This document shows positions 35,152 through 44,430 of a stretch of DNA of 64,000 bases, piece after piece (position 1 is the stretch's first letter; the number at the start of each line of letters is the position of its first letter). The notes below the pieces were generated by a model. The model saw only the letters and a list, made by a program, of their open reading frames with translations. It searched no databases and was not told where the DNA came from. The translations under genes were made by a program, and so were the position numbers. The stretch spans positions 1-64,000 of the forward strand of contig NZ_JAHXBU010000039.1 of the NCBI RefSeq assembly GCF_020178975.1. Direction: 5' to 3'. Origin of the DNA: Cesiribacter sp. SM1. Its GTDB lineage: Bacteria > Bacteroidota > Bacteroidia > Cytophagales > Cyclobacteriaceae.

Positions 35152-37278
35152 ATGAATACTACAGTATATCCTGGCAACCCCTACCCCCTGGGTGCCACCT
35201 GGGATGGAAAGGGAGTTAATTTTGCACTATTTGCCGACAATGCAACCGGGGTTGACCTCTGTCTTTTCAACTCTACTGAAGATGATGTTGAGTCGATAAA
35301 AATACGCCTGACCGAGCGTACACACCAGATCTGGCATGCATACCTGCCGGAAGTCAAGCCCGGGCAATTGTACGGCTACCGTGTGTATGGACCGTATGAG
35401 CCGCACAACGGGCACAGGTTTAACCCGCACAAACTACTGGTAGATCCTTATGCCAAGGCTATAGCCGGCACCATTGAATGGCACGATGCCATGTTTGGTT
35501 ATGAGATTGGAAACCCGGAAGAAGACCTGAATCCAAGCGAGGTAGACAGCGCTCCCTATGTACCCAAGTCGGTGGTGATTGATCATGCTTTTGACTGGGA
35601 GGGAGATACAATGCCGAAGATCCCCTATCACCAGACCATTATATACGAAACACATGTAAAGGGCTTTACCAAAATGCATCCTGATATTCCCGAAGAAATC
35701 AGGGGTACTTATGCAGGCCTGGCACACCCTGTTACCATTAACTACCTGAAGCAGCTGGGCATAACAGCCGTAGAGCTGCTGCCCATACACCATTTTATTA
35801 CCGACAGGCACCTGAAGGAAAGAAATCTTACCAACTACTGGGGCTACAACACCATTGGATTTTTTGCACCAGACGTACGCTACTCCAGCAGCGGGGTATT
35901 GGGCGGCCAGGTAGTAGAGTTCAAAAATATGGTGAAAGAGCTGCACAAGGCTGGTATTGAAGTTATACTGGATGTGGTATATAACCACACCGGCGAAGGA
36001 AACCACCTGGGGCCCACCATTTCGTTCCGGGGTATCGATAACGCCTCTTATTACCGCCTCACAGAGGATAATCGCTATTACATGGACTATACCGGTACGG
36101 GCAATACCCTCAATGCCATGATGCCCAATGTACTGCGCCTGATCATGGACAGCCTTCGTTACTGGATTACCGAAATGCATGTAGATGGTTTCCGCTTTGA
36201 CCTTGCCTCCGCCCTTGCCCGCGAGCTCCACGATGTAGACCGCCTCGGCTCTTTCTTCGATATTATTCACCAGGACCCGGTAATCTCGCAGGTTAAGCTC
36301 ATTGCCGAGCCCTGGGATATTGGCGAAGGTGGTTACCAGGTAGGTAAGTTCCCTCCGGGCTGGGCCGAATGGAACGGCAAGTACCGCGATACCATGCGCG
36401 ACTACTGGCGCGGCGAAGAAAGTATTCTGGGTGAGTTTGCAGAGCGCCTAACCGGTAGCTCCGACCTGTACCGGGATGATTACCGCAGCCCTACTGCCAG
36501 TATTAATTTTATTACCGCACACGATGGCTTTACACTGAACGACCTGGTGTCGTACAACGAAAAGCACAACATGGCCAACGGAGAAAATAACAACGATGGC
36601 GAGAGTCATAACCGTTCGTGGAACTGCGGCACTGAAGGCCCTACCGACGACCCAAAGATTGTGGATTGCAGGGAGCGGCAGAAACGTAATTTCCTCACTA
36701 CCCTCTTCCTGTCGCAGGGGGTGCCTATGATGCTGGCCGGCGATGAAATAAGCCGCACCCAGGGGGGCAACAACAATGCCTACTGCCAGGACAATGAAAT
36801 ATCTTGGGTCAATTGGCACGAGGCCGATACTGAGCTGCTACAGTTCACACGTAAACTCATACACCTGCGCAAAAGCCATCCAACCTTTACCCGCCGCCGC
36901 TGGTTTCAGGGCCAGCCCATTAAGGGAATAGGGCTTGAGGATATTGCCTGGTTTGCCCCCAACGGTAAAGAAATGACAGATGAAAAGTGGAATCAGGACT
37001 TTGCAAAAGCGCTCGGTGTATTCATGAACGGACGTGGTATTCACTCCCGCGGAACCAGGGGTGAGCATATTATTGACGACAGCTTCTATGTTATCTTCAA
37101 TGCACACCACGAGCCTGTTACCTTTAAGCTGCCGCCCAAAAAGTATGGTCAGCAGTGGAACAAAGTATTGGATACCAGCGAGAACCGGGTAGATGAAGAA
37201 AGTGACAGCTATTTAGCAGGTGAATCTGTAAAGATCAACGGCCGCTCTATTGTACTGCTGGAACATCCCATTTTTTAA
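35152..37278 (+). CDS. glgX: Glycogen debranching enzyme GlgX
   Basis: A 708-residue GH13 isoamylase-type enzyme that hydrolyses alpha-1,6 branches of glycogen, releasing linear maltodextrins. An N-terminal CBM48 domain (about 1-130) is followed by the catalytic barrel: nucleophile D350 in VDGFRFDLAS, acid/base E386 in LIAEPWDIG and D458 in ITAHDGFTLNDL. Motif NEKHNMANGENNNDGESHN is typical of GlgX/TreX. It is the first of three tightly spaced plus-strand genes, 14 nt before treZ. The linear chains it makes are substrates for the TreY-MalQ and TreZ proteins encoded next. Confidence 0.95.
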   Translation: MNTTVYPGNPYPLGATWDGKGVNFALFADNATGVDLCLFNSTEDDVESIKIRLTERTHQIWHAYLPEVKPGQLYGYRVYGPYEPHNGHRFNPHKLLVDPYAKAIAGTIEWHDAMFGYEIGNPEEDLNPSEVDSAPYVPKSVVIDHAFDWEGDTMPKIPYHQTIIYETHVKGFTKMHPDIPEEIRGTYAGLAHPVTINYLKQLGITAVELLPIHHFITDRHLKERNLTNYWGYNTIGFFAPDVRYSSSGVLGGQVVEFKNMVKELHKAGIEVILDVVYNHTGEGNHLGPTISFRGIDNASYYRLTEDNRYYMDYTGTGNTLNAMMPNVLRLIMDSLRYWITEMHVDGFRFDLASALARELHDVDRLGSFFDIIHQDPVISQVKLIAEPWDIGEGGYQVGKFPPGWAEWNGKYRDTMRDYWRGEESILGEFAERLTGSSDLYRDDYRSPTASINFITAHDGFTLNDLVSYNEKHNMANGENNNDGESHNRSWNCGTEGPTDDPKIVDCRERQKRNFLTTLFLSQGVPMMLAGDEISRTQGGNNNAYCQDNEISWVNWHEADTELLQFTRKLIHLRKSHPTFTRRRWFQGQPIKGIGLEDIAWFAPNGKEMTDEKWNQDFAKALGVFMNGRGIHSRGTRGEHIIDDSFYVIFNAHHEPVTFKLPPKKYGQQWNKVLDTSENRVDEESDSYLAGESVKINGRSIVLLEHPIF

Positions 37279-37292
37279 GCTTAATCAAACGC

Positions 37293-39182
37293 ATGAATAG
37301 CATAGATGTTGGTAAACGCACACTGGGTGTAAACTTTAACAAACAGGGCAAGGCAGAGGTACGGGTTTGGGCCCCGCTGCTGGAGCAGGTAAGCATTCAG
37401 ATAAAAGACAAAGGCACGCTGCCACTCGAAAAGCAGGAACTCGGCTACTGGCAGGCTACAACAGATAAGATCAAAGCCGGCGACCTGTACAAGTTTGTAC
37501 TGAAGCGCAGCGAAAGTGAGGGGGAAAATACTCCCCTGGAAAGGCCAGATCCTGCATCACTCTCCCAGCCCGAAGGTCCGCATGGCTATTCGCAGGCACT
37601 GGACCCCTCCCAGTTCCAGTGGAGCGACAAGCAGTGGAATAACCTGCCACTGGAGGATTACATTCTTTACGAACTGCATACCGGCACCTTTTCACCAGAT
37701 GGCACTTTTGAGGGCATCACTCAAAAGCTCGACTACCTGAAAGAACTGGGCATTACTGCCATTGAAATTATGCCGGTGGCACAGTTTCCCGGCAACCGCA
37801 ACTGGGGTTACGATGGCGTATATCCTTATGCCGTGCAAAACTCCTATGGCGGTGCGGCTGGTCTGCACCACCTGGTAGATGCCTGCCACCAGCGAGGCAT
37901 TGCCGTGGTGCTCGATGTGGTGTACAACCACATGGGTCCCGAAGGTAACTACCTGAACGACTACGGCCCCTATTTTACCGATAAATACAATACTCCCTGG
38001 GGCAAAGCCATCAACTTTGATGATGCCTGGAGCGACGGCGTTCGCCGCTACTTTATCGAAAATGTGCTGATGTGGTTCCGCGACTTCCACATAGATGCCC
38101 TGCGCATGGATGCCGTGCATGCCATTAAAGATTTTGGCCCTAACCACATCTTGCGGGAAATCAAGCAGCACGTTAACCGCCTGATGGAAGAAACCGGCCG
38201 CCGGCACTACCTGATTGCCGAAGTAGACCTGAACGACACCCGCTTCATCAACCCACTTGAGGAAGGAGGATATGGCTTTGATGCACAATGGATCGATGAG
38301 TTTCACCATGCCCTGCGCGTAACGGCAGGCGAGGAAAAAACGGGGTACTACTCCGATTTTGACGGACTGACCCACCTGGCAAAGTCTTATGAAGATGCCT
38401 ATGTGTATGATGGCCAGTACTCGCCGCACCGCAATAAGTTCTTTGGCACCAAGGCCGAAAATAACCCGGGCAAGCAGTTTGTGGTGTTCTCCCAAAACCA
38501 CGACCAGGTAGGCAACCGCATGCTGGGCGAACGTACCAGCCAGCTGGTAAGCTTTGAGATGCAGAAGCTCCTGGCAGGCGCCGTGCTCCTGAGCCCCTAC
38601 CTGCCCATGCTCTGGATGGGCGAAGAATGGAGCGAAACCAATCCATTCCTCTACTTCATCAGCCATACAGATCCCGACCTGGTAGAAGCTGTACGCAAAG
38701 GTCGTAAGGCAGAGTTTGCCCATTTCCATGCCAAAGGCGAAGCGCCTGATCCGCAGTCAGAAGAAACCTTTCTACAATCGAAGCTGCAATGGCAGCTACC
38801 GGAGCAGGAGCCGCACCAGACAATACTGCGCTGGTATAAAACACTTATTAAGTTGCGTAAAGAGCAGCCAGCCCTGCGCCACCTGAACCGAAAGCAGCTG
38901 GATGTAGAACACAACAGCAAGAATGGCACCCTGCTGCTGCACCGCTGGCATGATGGTGCCCATGTGCTCTGCTGCATGAATTTTTCCGGGCAGGAACAAC
39001 ACATCAAACTGCCTACCTACAGGCAGGAGTGGTACAAACTGCTCGACTCTGCAGCAGCTGAGTGGAGAGGCTCCCGGGAGCCGGCACAATCAAGCACTGG
39101 CAGCGACTCAATTGCTGCCGCAGAAACCATTAGCCTGAAACCAGAATCCTTAGTTATTTACGCCAGTAGTCGCCATGCTTAA
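37293..39182 (+). CDS. treZ: Malto-oligosyltrehalose trehalohydrolase
   Basis: A 629-residue GH13 enzyme that cuts trehalose from the end of malto-oligosyltrehalose. A CBM48-like N-terminal domain (1-100) precedes the barrel. Catalytic residues are D273 in IDALRMDAVHAI, E310 in LIAEVDLND and D404 in FSQNHDQVGNR. The stretch NRNWGYDGVYPYAVQNSYGG is characteristic. The gene overlaps the next start by 8 nt, so translation of TreZ and TreY-MalQ is probably coupled. This step releases the free trehalose. Confidence 0.95.
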   Translation: MNSIDVGKRTLGVNFNKQGKAEVRVWAPLLEQVSIQIKDKGTLPLEKQELGYWQATTDKIKAGDLYKFVLKRSESEGENTPLERPDPASLSQPEGPHGYSQALDPSQFQWSDKQWNNLPLEDYILYELHTGTFSPDGTFEGITQKLDYLKELGITAIEIMPVAQFPGNRNWGYDGVYPYAVQNSYGGAAGLHHLVDACHQRGIAVVLDVVYNHMGPEGNYLNDYGPYFTDKYNTPWGKAINFDDAWSDGVRRYFIENVLMWFRDFHIDALRMDAVHAIKDFGPNHILREIKQHVNRLMEETGRRHYLIAEVDLNDTRFINPLEEGGYGFDAQWIDEFHHALRVTAGEEKTGYYSDFDGLTHLAKSYEDAYVYDGQYSPHRNKFFGTKAENNPGKQFVVFSQNHDQVGNRMLGERTSQLVSFEMQKLLAGAVLLSPYLPMLWMGEEWSETNPFLYFISHTDPDLVEAVRKGRKAEFAHFHAKGEAPDPQSEETFLQSKLQWQLPEQEPHQTILRWYKTLIKLRKEQPALRHLNRKQLDVEHNSKNGTLLLHRWHDGAHVLCCMNFSGQEQHIKLPTYRQEWYKLLDSAAAEWRGSREPAQSSTGSDSIAAAETISLKPESLVIYASSRHA

Positions 39183-42100
39183 TCCGGTTAGCACTTATCG
39201 CATCCAGTTTCATAAAGATTTCTCTTTAAAAGACTTTGAGAATATTATTCCCTACCTGCAGCAGCTGGGGGTAAGCACCCTTTATGCCTCTCCAATTTTT
39301 GAGGCCACACCCGGCAGCACCCATGGCTACGATGTGGTAAATCCGCACCAGATCAATCCCGAAATCGGCACTGAGCGCAAGCTTAGGGCCATCAGCAAAA
39401 AGCTGCAGGAGGCCAATATTGGCTGGCTGCAGGATATTGTACCCAACCACATGGCCTACAACCAGCACAATGGCTGGCTGATGGATGTACTTGAAAAAGG
39501 GCAGCTCTCTAAATATGCCTCTTTCTTTGATGTAGCCTGGAACAGCAAGCTTTACCATGGCCGCATCATGGTGCCTTTTTTAGGCTCTCCCCTGGAGGAG
39601 GTGCTGAAGAATAACGAACTGCAGGTGGATTATGCAGAACCGCGCCTGGTGCTCAAGTACTACGACAATGCCTATCCGCTGCACCTGCGCTCCTACGCCA
39701 GCATTCTGAATGCTGCAGACAAAAAAGCACCTGAGTCCATACAGCAGTTACTGGACCGCATACCAGAGATACAAAGGGTAGAAGAAGCCGTAGCACTGGG
39801 GGAGCGTATGCACGAATTTCAGCTCCAGCTGGCAGCGCTAATGAAAGATGCCGGCACAAAAGATTACCTGAAAGCCTGCCTCAAAGCAGTGAACGGCAAT
39901 GCAGAACTGCTCCAGCAGATAGCAGAGGAGCAGGCTTACCGCCTGTGCTACTGGCAGGAAACTGAAAAGCAAATCAACTTCCGCCGCTTTTTTACTGTTA
40001 ACAGCCTTATTTGTCTGAACGTACAGGACCAGGAGGTATTTGAGCACTATCATCAGTATATCAAAAAGCTGCTGGACGATGGCGTGATCAGCGGCCTGCG
40101 TGTGGATCACGTAGACGGGCTCTACGACCCCAGCGGTTATATGGAACAGCTACGGGCGCTGGTAGGTGAAGATACCCACATCACCATCGAAAAAATTCTG
40201 GAACCCGGCGAGGAGCTTCCAAAGGAGTGGCCCATACAGGGCAATACCGGCTACGATTTCCTTTCCCTGGTAAACAACCTGTTTACCAACAAACGCAGCA
40301 AACAAGCCTTCACCAGCTTTTACGAAAAAATGGTGGGAGATACCACCTCTGTCCATGAACAGATACACCAGAAGAAGGAGTTTATCCTCTACCAGCGCAT
40401 GGGCGGCGAGCTGGATAACCTGCACCATCTTTTTCTGGAGCTGGAGCTGGCAGATAAAAAAACACTGGATGCCCTAAGTCCTGAAGTGCTAAAGGCAGCC
40501 ATTGGCGAGTTCCTGATCCAGTGCCCCGTATACCGCTACTACGGCAATCAGTTTCCGCTGAACAAAACCGAAGCCGCTGCCGTAGCCGATATCCTCAGGC
40601 GCTGCCGGAAGGAAAAAAAAGAGCTGGCACCTGCCCTGGCCCTGCTGGAGGAGGTGCTGCTGCGCAGGCCACAGGAGGGCAAGGAAGAATACAACCAGCG
40701 TGCCCTGCGGTTCTACCAGCGCTGCATGCAGTTTACAGGCCCCCTGATGGCCAAAGGCGTGGAAGACACCCTCATGTATACCTACAACCGCTTTGTGGCA
40801 CACAACGAAGTAGGCGATGCACCAGAGGCTTTTGGCATGTCGGCAGAAGAGTTTCATCAGAAGATGGTAGAAAGGCAGCAGAAGTGGCCTCTATCCATCA
40901 ATGCCACCTCCACCCACGACACCAAGCGCGGCGAAGATGTGCGCGCACGCCTGAACGTGCTTACCGACCTGCCCGACGAATGGCTGGAGCAGGTGCAGGA
41001 ATGGCAGCAGACCAACTGGGGACTTAAGCAAAACGGAGCCCCTGATGCCAATGATGAATACCTCATCTACCAGACCCTGGTTGGAGCTTATCCTATGCCG
41101 GAGCAGGATGAGGATAACTTCCCGGAACGTGTTCAGGAGTACCTGCAAAAGGCTTTGCGTGAGGCCAAGCGCCACTCCAACTGGAGTACCCCTAACGAGG
41201 AGTACGAAGGAGCTACCAAAGATTTCGCCCTCCGCCTGCTCGACAGGGAGAGGCCCTTTTGGAAAGGCTTTCAGAAGTTTCATAAAAAAGTAGCCGACTT
41301 TGGCATTGTAAACTCACTCGTCCAGCTGCTTTTAAAATTCACCTGTCCCGGCGTACCCGATGTATACCAGGGCACAGAGCTCTGGGACTTTAGCCTGGTA
41401 GATCCCGACAACCGCCGGGCTGTAGACTACGAACAGCGCCAGCAATGGCTGGAAGAATTTACCAAAGCCAAGGGGGAAGAAAAAGAAAGCCTGCCAAAGA
41501 CCCTCTGGAGCAATCGCTACAGTGCAAAGATTAAGCTCTGGCTGGTACACCAACTTTTACAGGAGCGCAAGCAGCAGGCGGAATTATTTGAAAAAGGTCA
41601 ATACGTTCCTGTACAGGTAGAGGGTAAGTACAAGGAGCATGTGCTGGCATTTGCCCGCCGCTACCAGCAAAACTGGTGCCTGGTGGCTGTGCCGCTGCAC
41701 CTGGCTGCTTTAAGCAAACAGCAGAAAAAAGATGTGCTGGCCCTCGACTGGAAGGATACCTACATTGTGCCTCCTCCGGAGGCTCCTGCCGAATGGCAGC
41801 ACCAGCTGAACAATACCAAAGGCAAAGCAGGCGCTAAAGGCATAGCTGTAAAAGAGCTCTTTAAAAACCTGCCCCTTGCTTTACTTACCCTTCAGCAGCC
41901 TCTTACTGATCGCAGTGCAGGTACGCTCATGCACATTAGCTCACTGCCCTCAGCTTTTGGTGTTGGCGATTTTGGTCCTGAAGCAAAAGCATTCGCTCAT
42001 TTCTTAAGCCGCAGCCGCCAGAAATACTGGCAGATCCTGCCGCTCAATCCAACGGAAGCAGGCACAGGCCACTCGCCCTACAGCTCCTACTCAAGCATGG

Positions 42101-43407
42101 CCGGCAACACCCTACTGCTAAGCCCGGTGCTGTTGGCTGCAGATGGCTTGCTGGATGCCGAAGAGCTGCTCCATTACCACCTGACGGTGAAGGACAAAGC
42201 AGAATTTGAGCAGGCCGAGAAAAATAAAAATGAGCTTTTTGAGAAGGCCTACCAAAACTACAAAAGCGGCAAATTTAAAAACCTTGAGCGGCAGTTCCAG
42301 CAGTTTAGCCAGCAGGAGGCCGAATGGCTCGATAGCTTTGCCCTTTACCTGGTGCTTAAGCAGGAGCATGGTGGCAAGCCCTGGTACCAGTGGCCGGAGC
42401 AGTATAAGCTACGCCAGGAGAATGCGCTGAAAGAGTTTGCAGGGCAACAGGCCGATGCCATTCAAAAGGTAAAATGGCTGCAGTTCCTCTTCAGCAAGCA
42501 GTGGCAGGAGCTTAAAGGCTACTGCAACAACCTGGGCATCCGCTTCTTTGGCGACCTGCCCTTTTACGTAAGCTACGATTCGGTAGATGTATGGGCAAAT
42601 CCACACATCTTTAGCCTGGATGAGGAAGGAAACATGACTGGCGTAGCCGGCGTGCCCCCCGATTACTTCAATGAAGATGGCCAGCTCTGGGGCATGCCCG
42701 TGTTTAAATGGGATGTGCTGAAGAAAGAGGGCTACACCTGGTGGGTGAACCGCATCCGAAAGAACATGGAGCTGTACGACCTGCTGCGGCTGGATCATTT
42801 CCGTGCCTTTGCCGATTACTGGGATGTACCCGCCGGCGAAGAAACTGCCAAGAATGGTGAGTGGAAGCCCGGCCCTGGTGCAGATTTCTTTAAAGCACTG
42901 AACAGGGCGCTTGGTGATCTTCCTTTTATTGCCGAAGATCTGGGTGACATCAACGATGCCGTCTATAGCCTGCGTGATGATTTTGGCCTGCCGGGCATGC
43001 GTGTGCTGCAGTTTGCCTTTGGCGACGAGATGCCTAAATCAACCTACATTCCGCACAACTATACGCCCAACTCGGTAGCTTATACCGGCACCCACGACAA
43101 CAACACCACCCGTGGCTGGTACCGCAAAGACCTGCCGAAAGAGGATCGCCAGCGGATGGAAGAGTATGTTGGCCAGATTGTGCTGGAGAAAGAGGTGCAT
43201 AAGGTATTGGGCCGTCTGGCGTATGCCTCCGTGGCTAAAATTGCCGTGCTCCCCATCCAGGACATCCTGGGGCTGGACGAAACCGCCCGCATGAACATGC
43301 CTGCTTCTACAGAAGGAAACTGGCTCTGGCGCCTCCAGCACGAGCAGCTTACCCCCAGGCACGAAGCCATGCTAAGGGAGTGGTGCCGGGTGTACCATCG
43401 GGGGTGA
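39175..43407 (+). CDS. Fusion of malto-oligosyltrehalose synthase (TreY) and 4-alpha-glucanotransferase (MalQ)
   Basis: One 1410-residue polypeptide carries two GH enzymes. Residues 1 to about 890 are TreY, which turns the reducing end of a maltodextrin into a trehalose unit: STYRIQFHKDFSL at the N-terminus, D311 in GLRVDHVDGLYDP, E339 in TIEKILEPGEELP, D582 in ATSTHDTKRGEDVRARL. Residues about 905-1410 are GH77 MalQ, which rebuilds longer glucans from short ones: HISSLPSAFGVGDFGPEA, D1207 in LRLDHFRAF, E1254 in FIAEDLGD, D1308 in YTGTHDNNT. All catalytic residues are present in both halves. The fusion could recycle the short oligosaccharides TreY cannot use. A 10-bp inverted repeat with a long loop follows. 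Confidence 0.95.
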   Translation: MLNPVSTYRIQFHKDFSLKDFENIIPYLQQLGVSTLYASPIFEATPGSTHGYDVVNPHQINPEIGTERKLRAISKKLQEANIGWLQDIVPNHMAYNQHNGWLMDVLEKGQLSKYASFFDVAWNSKLYHGRIMVPFLGSPLEEVLKNNELQVDYAEPRLVLKYYDNAYPLHLRSYASILNAADKKAPESIQQLLDRIPEIQRVEEAVALGERMHEFQLQLAALMKDAGTKDYLKACLKAVNGNAELLQQIAEEQAYRLCYWQETEKQINFRRFFTVNSLICLNVQDQEVFEHYHQYIKKLLDDGVISGLRVDHVDGLYDPSGYMEQLRALVGEDTHITIEKILEPGEELPKEWPIQGNTGYDFLSLVNNLFTNKRSKQAFTSFYEKMVGDTTSVHEQIHQKKEFILYQRMGGELDNLHHLFLELELADKKTLDALSPEVLKAAIGEFLIQCPVYRYYGNQFPLNKTEAAAVADILRRCRKEKKELAPALALLEEVLLRRPQEGKEEYNQRALRFYQRCMQFTGPLMAKGVEDTLMYTYNRFVAHNEVGDAPEAFGMSAEEFHQKMVERQQKWPLSINATSTHDTKRGEDVRARLNVLTDLPDEWLEQVQEWQQTNWGLKQNGAPDANDEYLIYQTLVGAYPMPEQDEDNFPERVQEYLQKALREAKRHSNWSTPNEEYEGATKDFALRLLDRERPFWKGFQKFHKKVADFGIVNSLVQLLLKFTCPGVPDVYQGTELWDFSLVDPDNRRAVDYEQRQQWLEEFTKAKGEEKESLPKTLWSNRYSAKIKLWLVHQLLQERKQQAELFEKGQYVPVQVEGKYKEHVLAFARRYQQNWCLVAVPLHLAALSKQQKKDVLALDWKDTYIVPPPEAPAEWQHQLNNTKGKAGAKGIAVKELFKNLPLALLTLQQPLTDRSAGTLMHISSLPSAFGVGDFGPEAKAFAHFLSRSRQKYWQILPLNPTEAGTGHSPYSSYSSMAGNTLLLSPVLLAADGLLDAEELLHYHLTVKDKAEFEQAEKNKNELFEKAYQNYKSGKFKNLERQFQQFSQQEAEWLDSFALYLVLKQEHGGKPWYQWPEQYKLRQENALKEFAGQQADAIQKVKWLQFLFSKQWQELKGYCNNLGIRFFGDLPFYVSYDSVDVWANPHIFSLDEEGNMTGVAGVPPDYFNEDGQLWGMPVFKWDVLKKEGYTWWVNRIRKNMELYDLLRLDHFRAFADYWDVPAGEETAKNGEWKPGPGADFFKALNRALGDLPFIAEDLGDINDAVYSLRDDFGLPGMRVLQFAFGDEMPKSTYIPHNYTPNSVAYTGTHDNNTTRGWYRKDLPKEDRQRMEEYVGQIVLEKEVHKVLGRLAYASVAKIAVLPIQDILGLDETARMNMPASTEGNWLWRLQHEQLTPRHEAMLREWCRVYHRG

Positions 43408-43414
43408 TGGATAA

Positions 43415-43475
43415 CCGCCGCCTCTTCGCTACAAGGATTCGTACTGGACCCCTTTAGCTTTTTATGAGGCGGCGG
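43415..43475. repeat. Inverted repeat downstream of the trehalose operon
   Basis: CCGCCGCCTC (43415-43424) is perfectly complementary to GAGGCGGCGG (43466-43475) with a 41-nt loop. There is no following T-run, so a terminator role is uncertain. Confidence 0.4.
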
Positions 43476-43530
43476 CTACTCAAATGCAGAATAGATAAAC
43501 TGCAATCCAGGCACCTAAACGAACTTGTTA

Positions 43531-44199
43531 TTAAAGCTTCACCTTAATACCTATTTCTCCACCTATGCCATAAGGGCGATAGCTCTCATAAATTTCCGGG
43601 TTATACTTAATCAATGAGGTTTTGAAGAGGCCATTGCCAATAAGGGAGATCTTGTTGCTTATAGGAATCTCTGCGCCTATTCTTCCGCTGTAACTAAAGC
43701 CTATATCTTCAAAAGCTTTATAGTCATCATATCTAATTTCATCATCGAATGGTGTTTCTACTCTAAGTCCATTGCCTAACAAGAACTTTACTTTACCCAC
43801 CTGATATAAACGCAATACATGCTCAAGCTCTAATCCCCAATAGGTCCAAATTACGTCTCCTTCATAGGGATGAACCGGACGTCCTCCTATAGAATACCGC
43901 CCCTTAACATGGTACCCAAATTCAGAATATCCAACTAAAACAGCAATGTGATTTCTCTCATTTAATTGATATATCAATCCGATATTTAAAGATTTACTAA
44001 GAGTACTAGACTCCTCATCAACAGGGCATCCTTCAATGCACTTTGTTCTAGCTATCGGTAAACTGTAATAATAGGTATCTAAAACTCCCGCCCTTATGAT
44101 GGCAGAATATTTTACAATCTTTTCATCAGCTTCTATCTGAGCATAAGCATTTTGTAAAACCAAGGTTAAAGTCAATAAGATTAGTAGAATCTTTTTCAT
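43531..44199 (-). CDS. Outer membrane beta-barrel protein, low GC
   Basis: A 222-residue protein with a signal peptide (LLILLTLTLVLQNAYAQ). Alternating hydrophobic and aromatic strands, ending in GIGGEIGIKVKL, look like a small outer-membrane barrel. A CIEGCPVD segment near residue 55 may form a disulfide. No named family was recognised. By eye its base composition is clearly more AT-rich than the flanking genes, and the 230-bp spacer upstream is AT-rich too. This suggests separate acquisition. Confidence 0.75.
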   Translation of the reverse strand: MKKILLILLTLTLVLQNAYAQIEADEKIVKYSAIIRAGVLDTYYYSLPIARTKCIEGCPVDEESSTLSKSLNIGLIYQLNERNHIAVLVGYSEFGYHVKGRYSIGGRPVHPYEGDVIWTYWGLELEHVLRLYQVGKVKFLLGNGLRVETPFDDEIRYDDYKAFEDIGFSYSGRIGAEIPISNKISLIGNGLFKTSLIKYNPEIYESYRPYGIGGEIGIKVKL

Positions 44200-44430
44200 A
44201 AATTATAATTAGGATATCAGATGATCCATGTTTGATAATTATGCAATTAAGCAGAAAATTATAGCGCGGCCTATATTACAACACTACCACTAATTAAGAA
44301 GCCTTTGATTATATGACAATTGTTACAAATGAAGGGTTGGGTCATGTAGTTTAATTTATCTATAAATTATTTTACACAAAGACAAGCAGAAGTTTCAAGA
44401 GCGCACTCCTAGGCAGCTAAAGATAATAGA

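Noticed and set aside
35434-36270. Minus-strand ORF of 278 codons opposite glgX
   Set aside because: It lies wholly within a gene with intact GH13 catalytic residues and has no recognisable domain.
37692-38729. Minus-strand ORF of 345 codons opposite treZ
   Set aside because: It is antisense to a well-supported enzyme, with no start context or domain.
43415-43475. Inverted repeat as a standard terminator
   Set aside because: The stem is perfect but the loop is 41 nt and no T-run follows on either strand.
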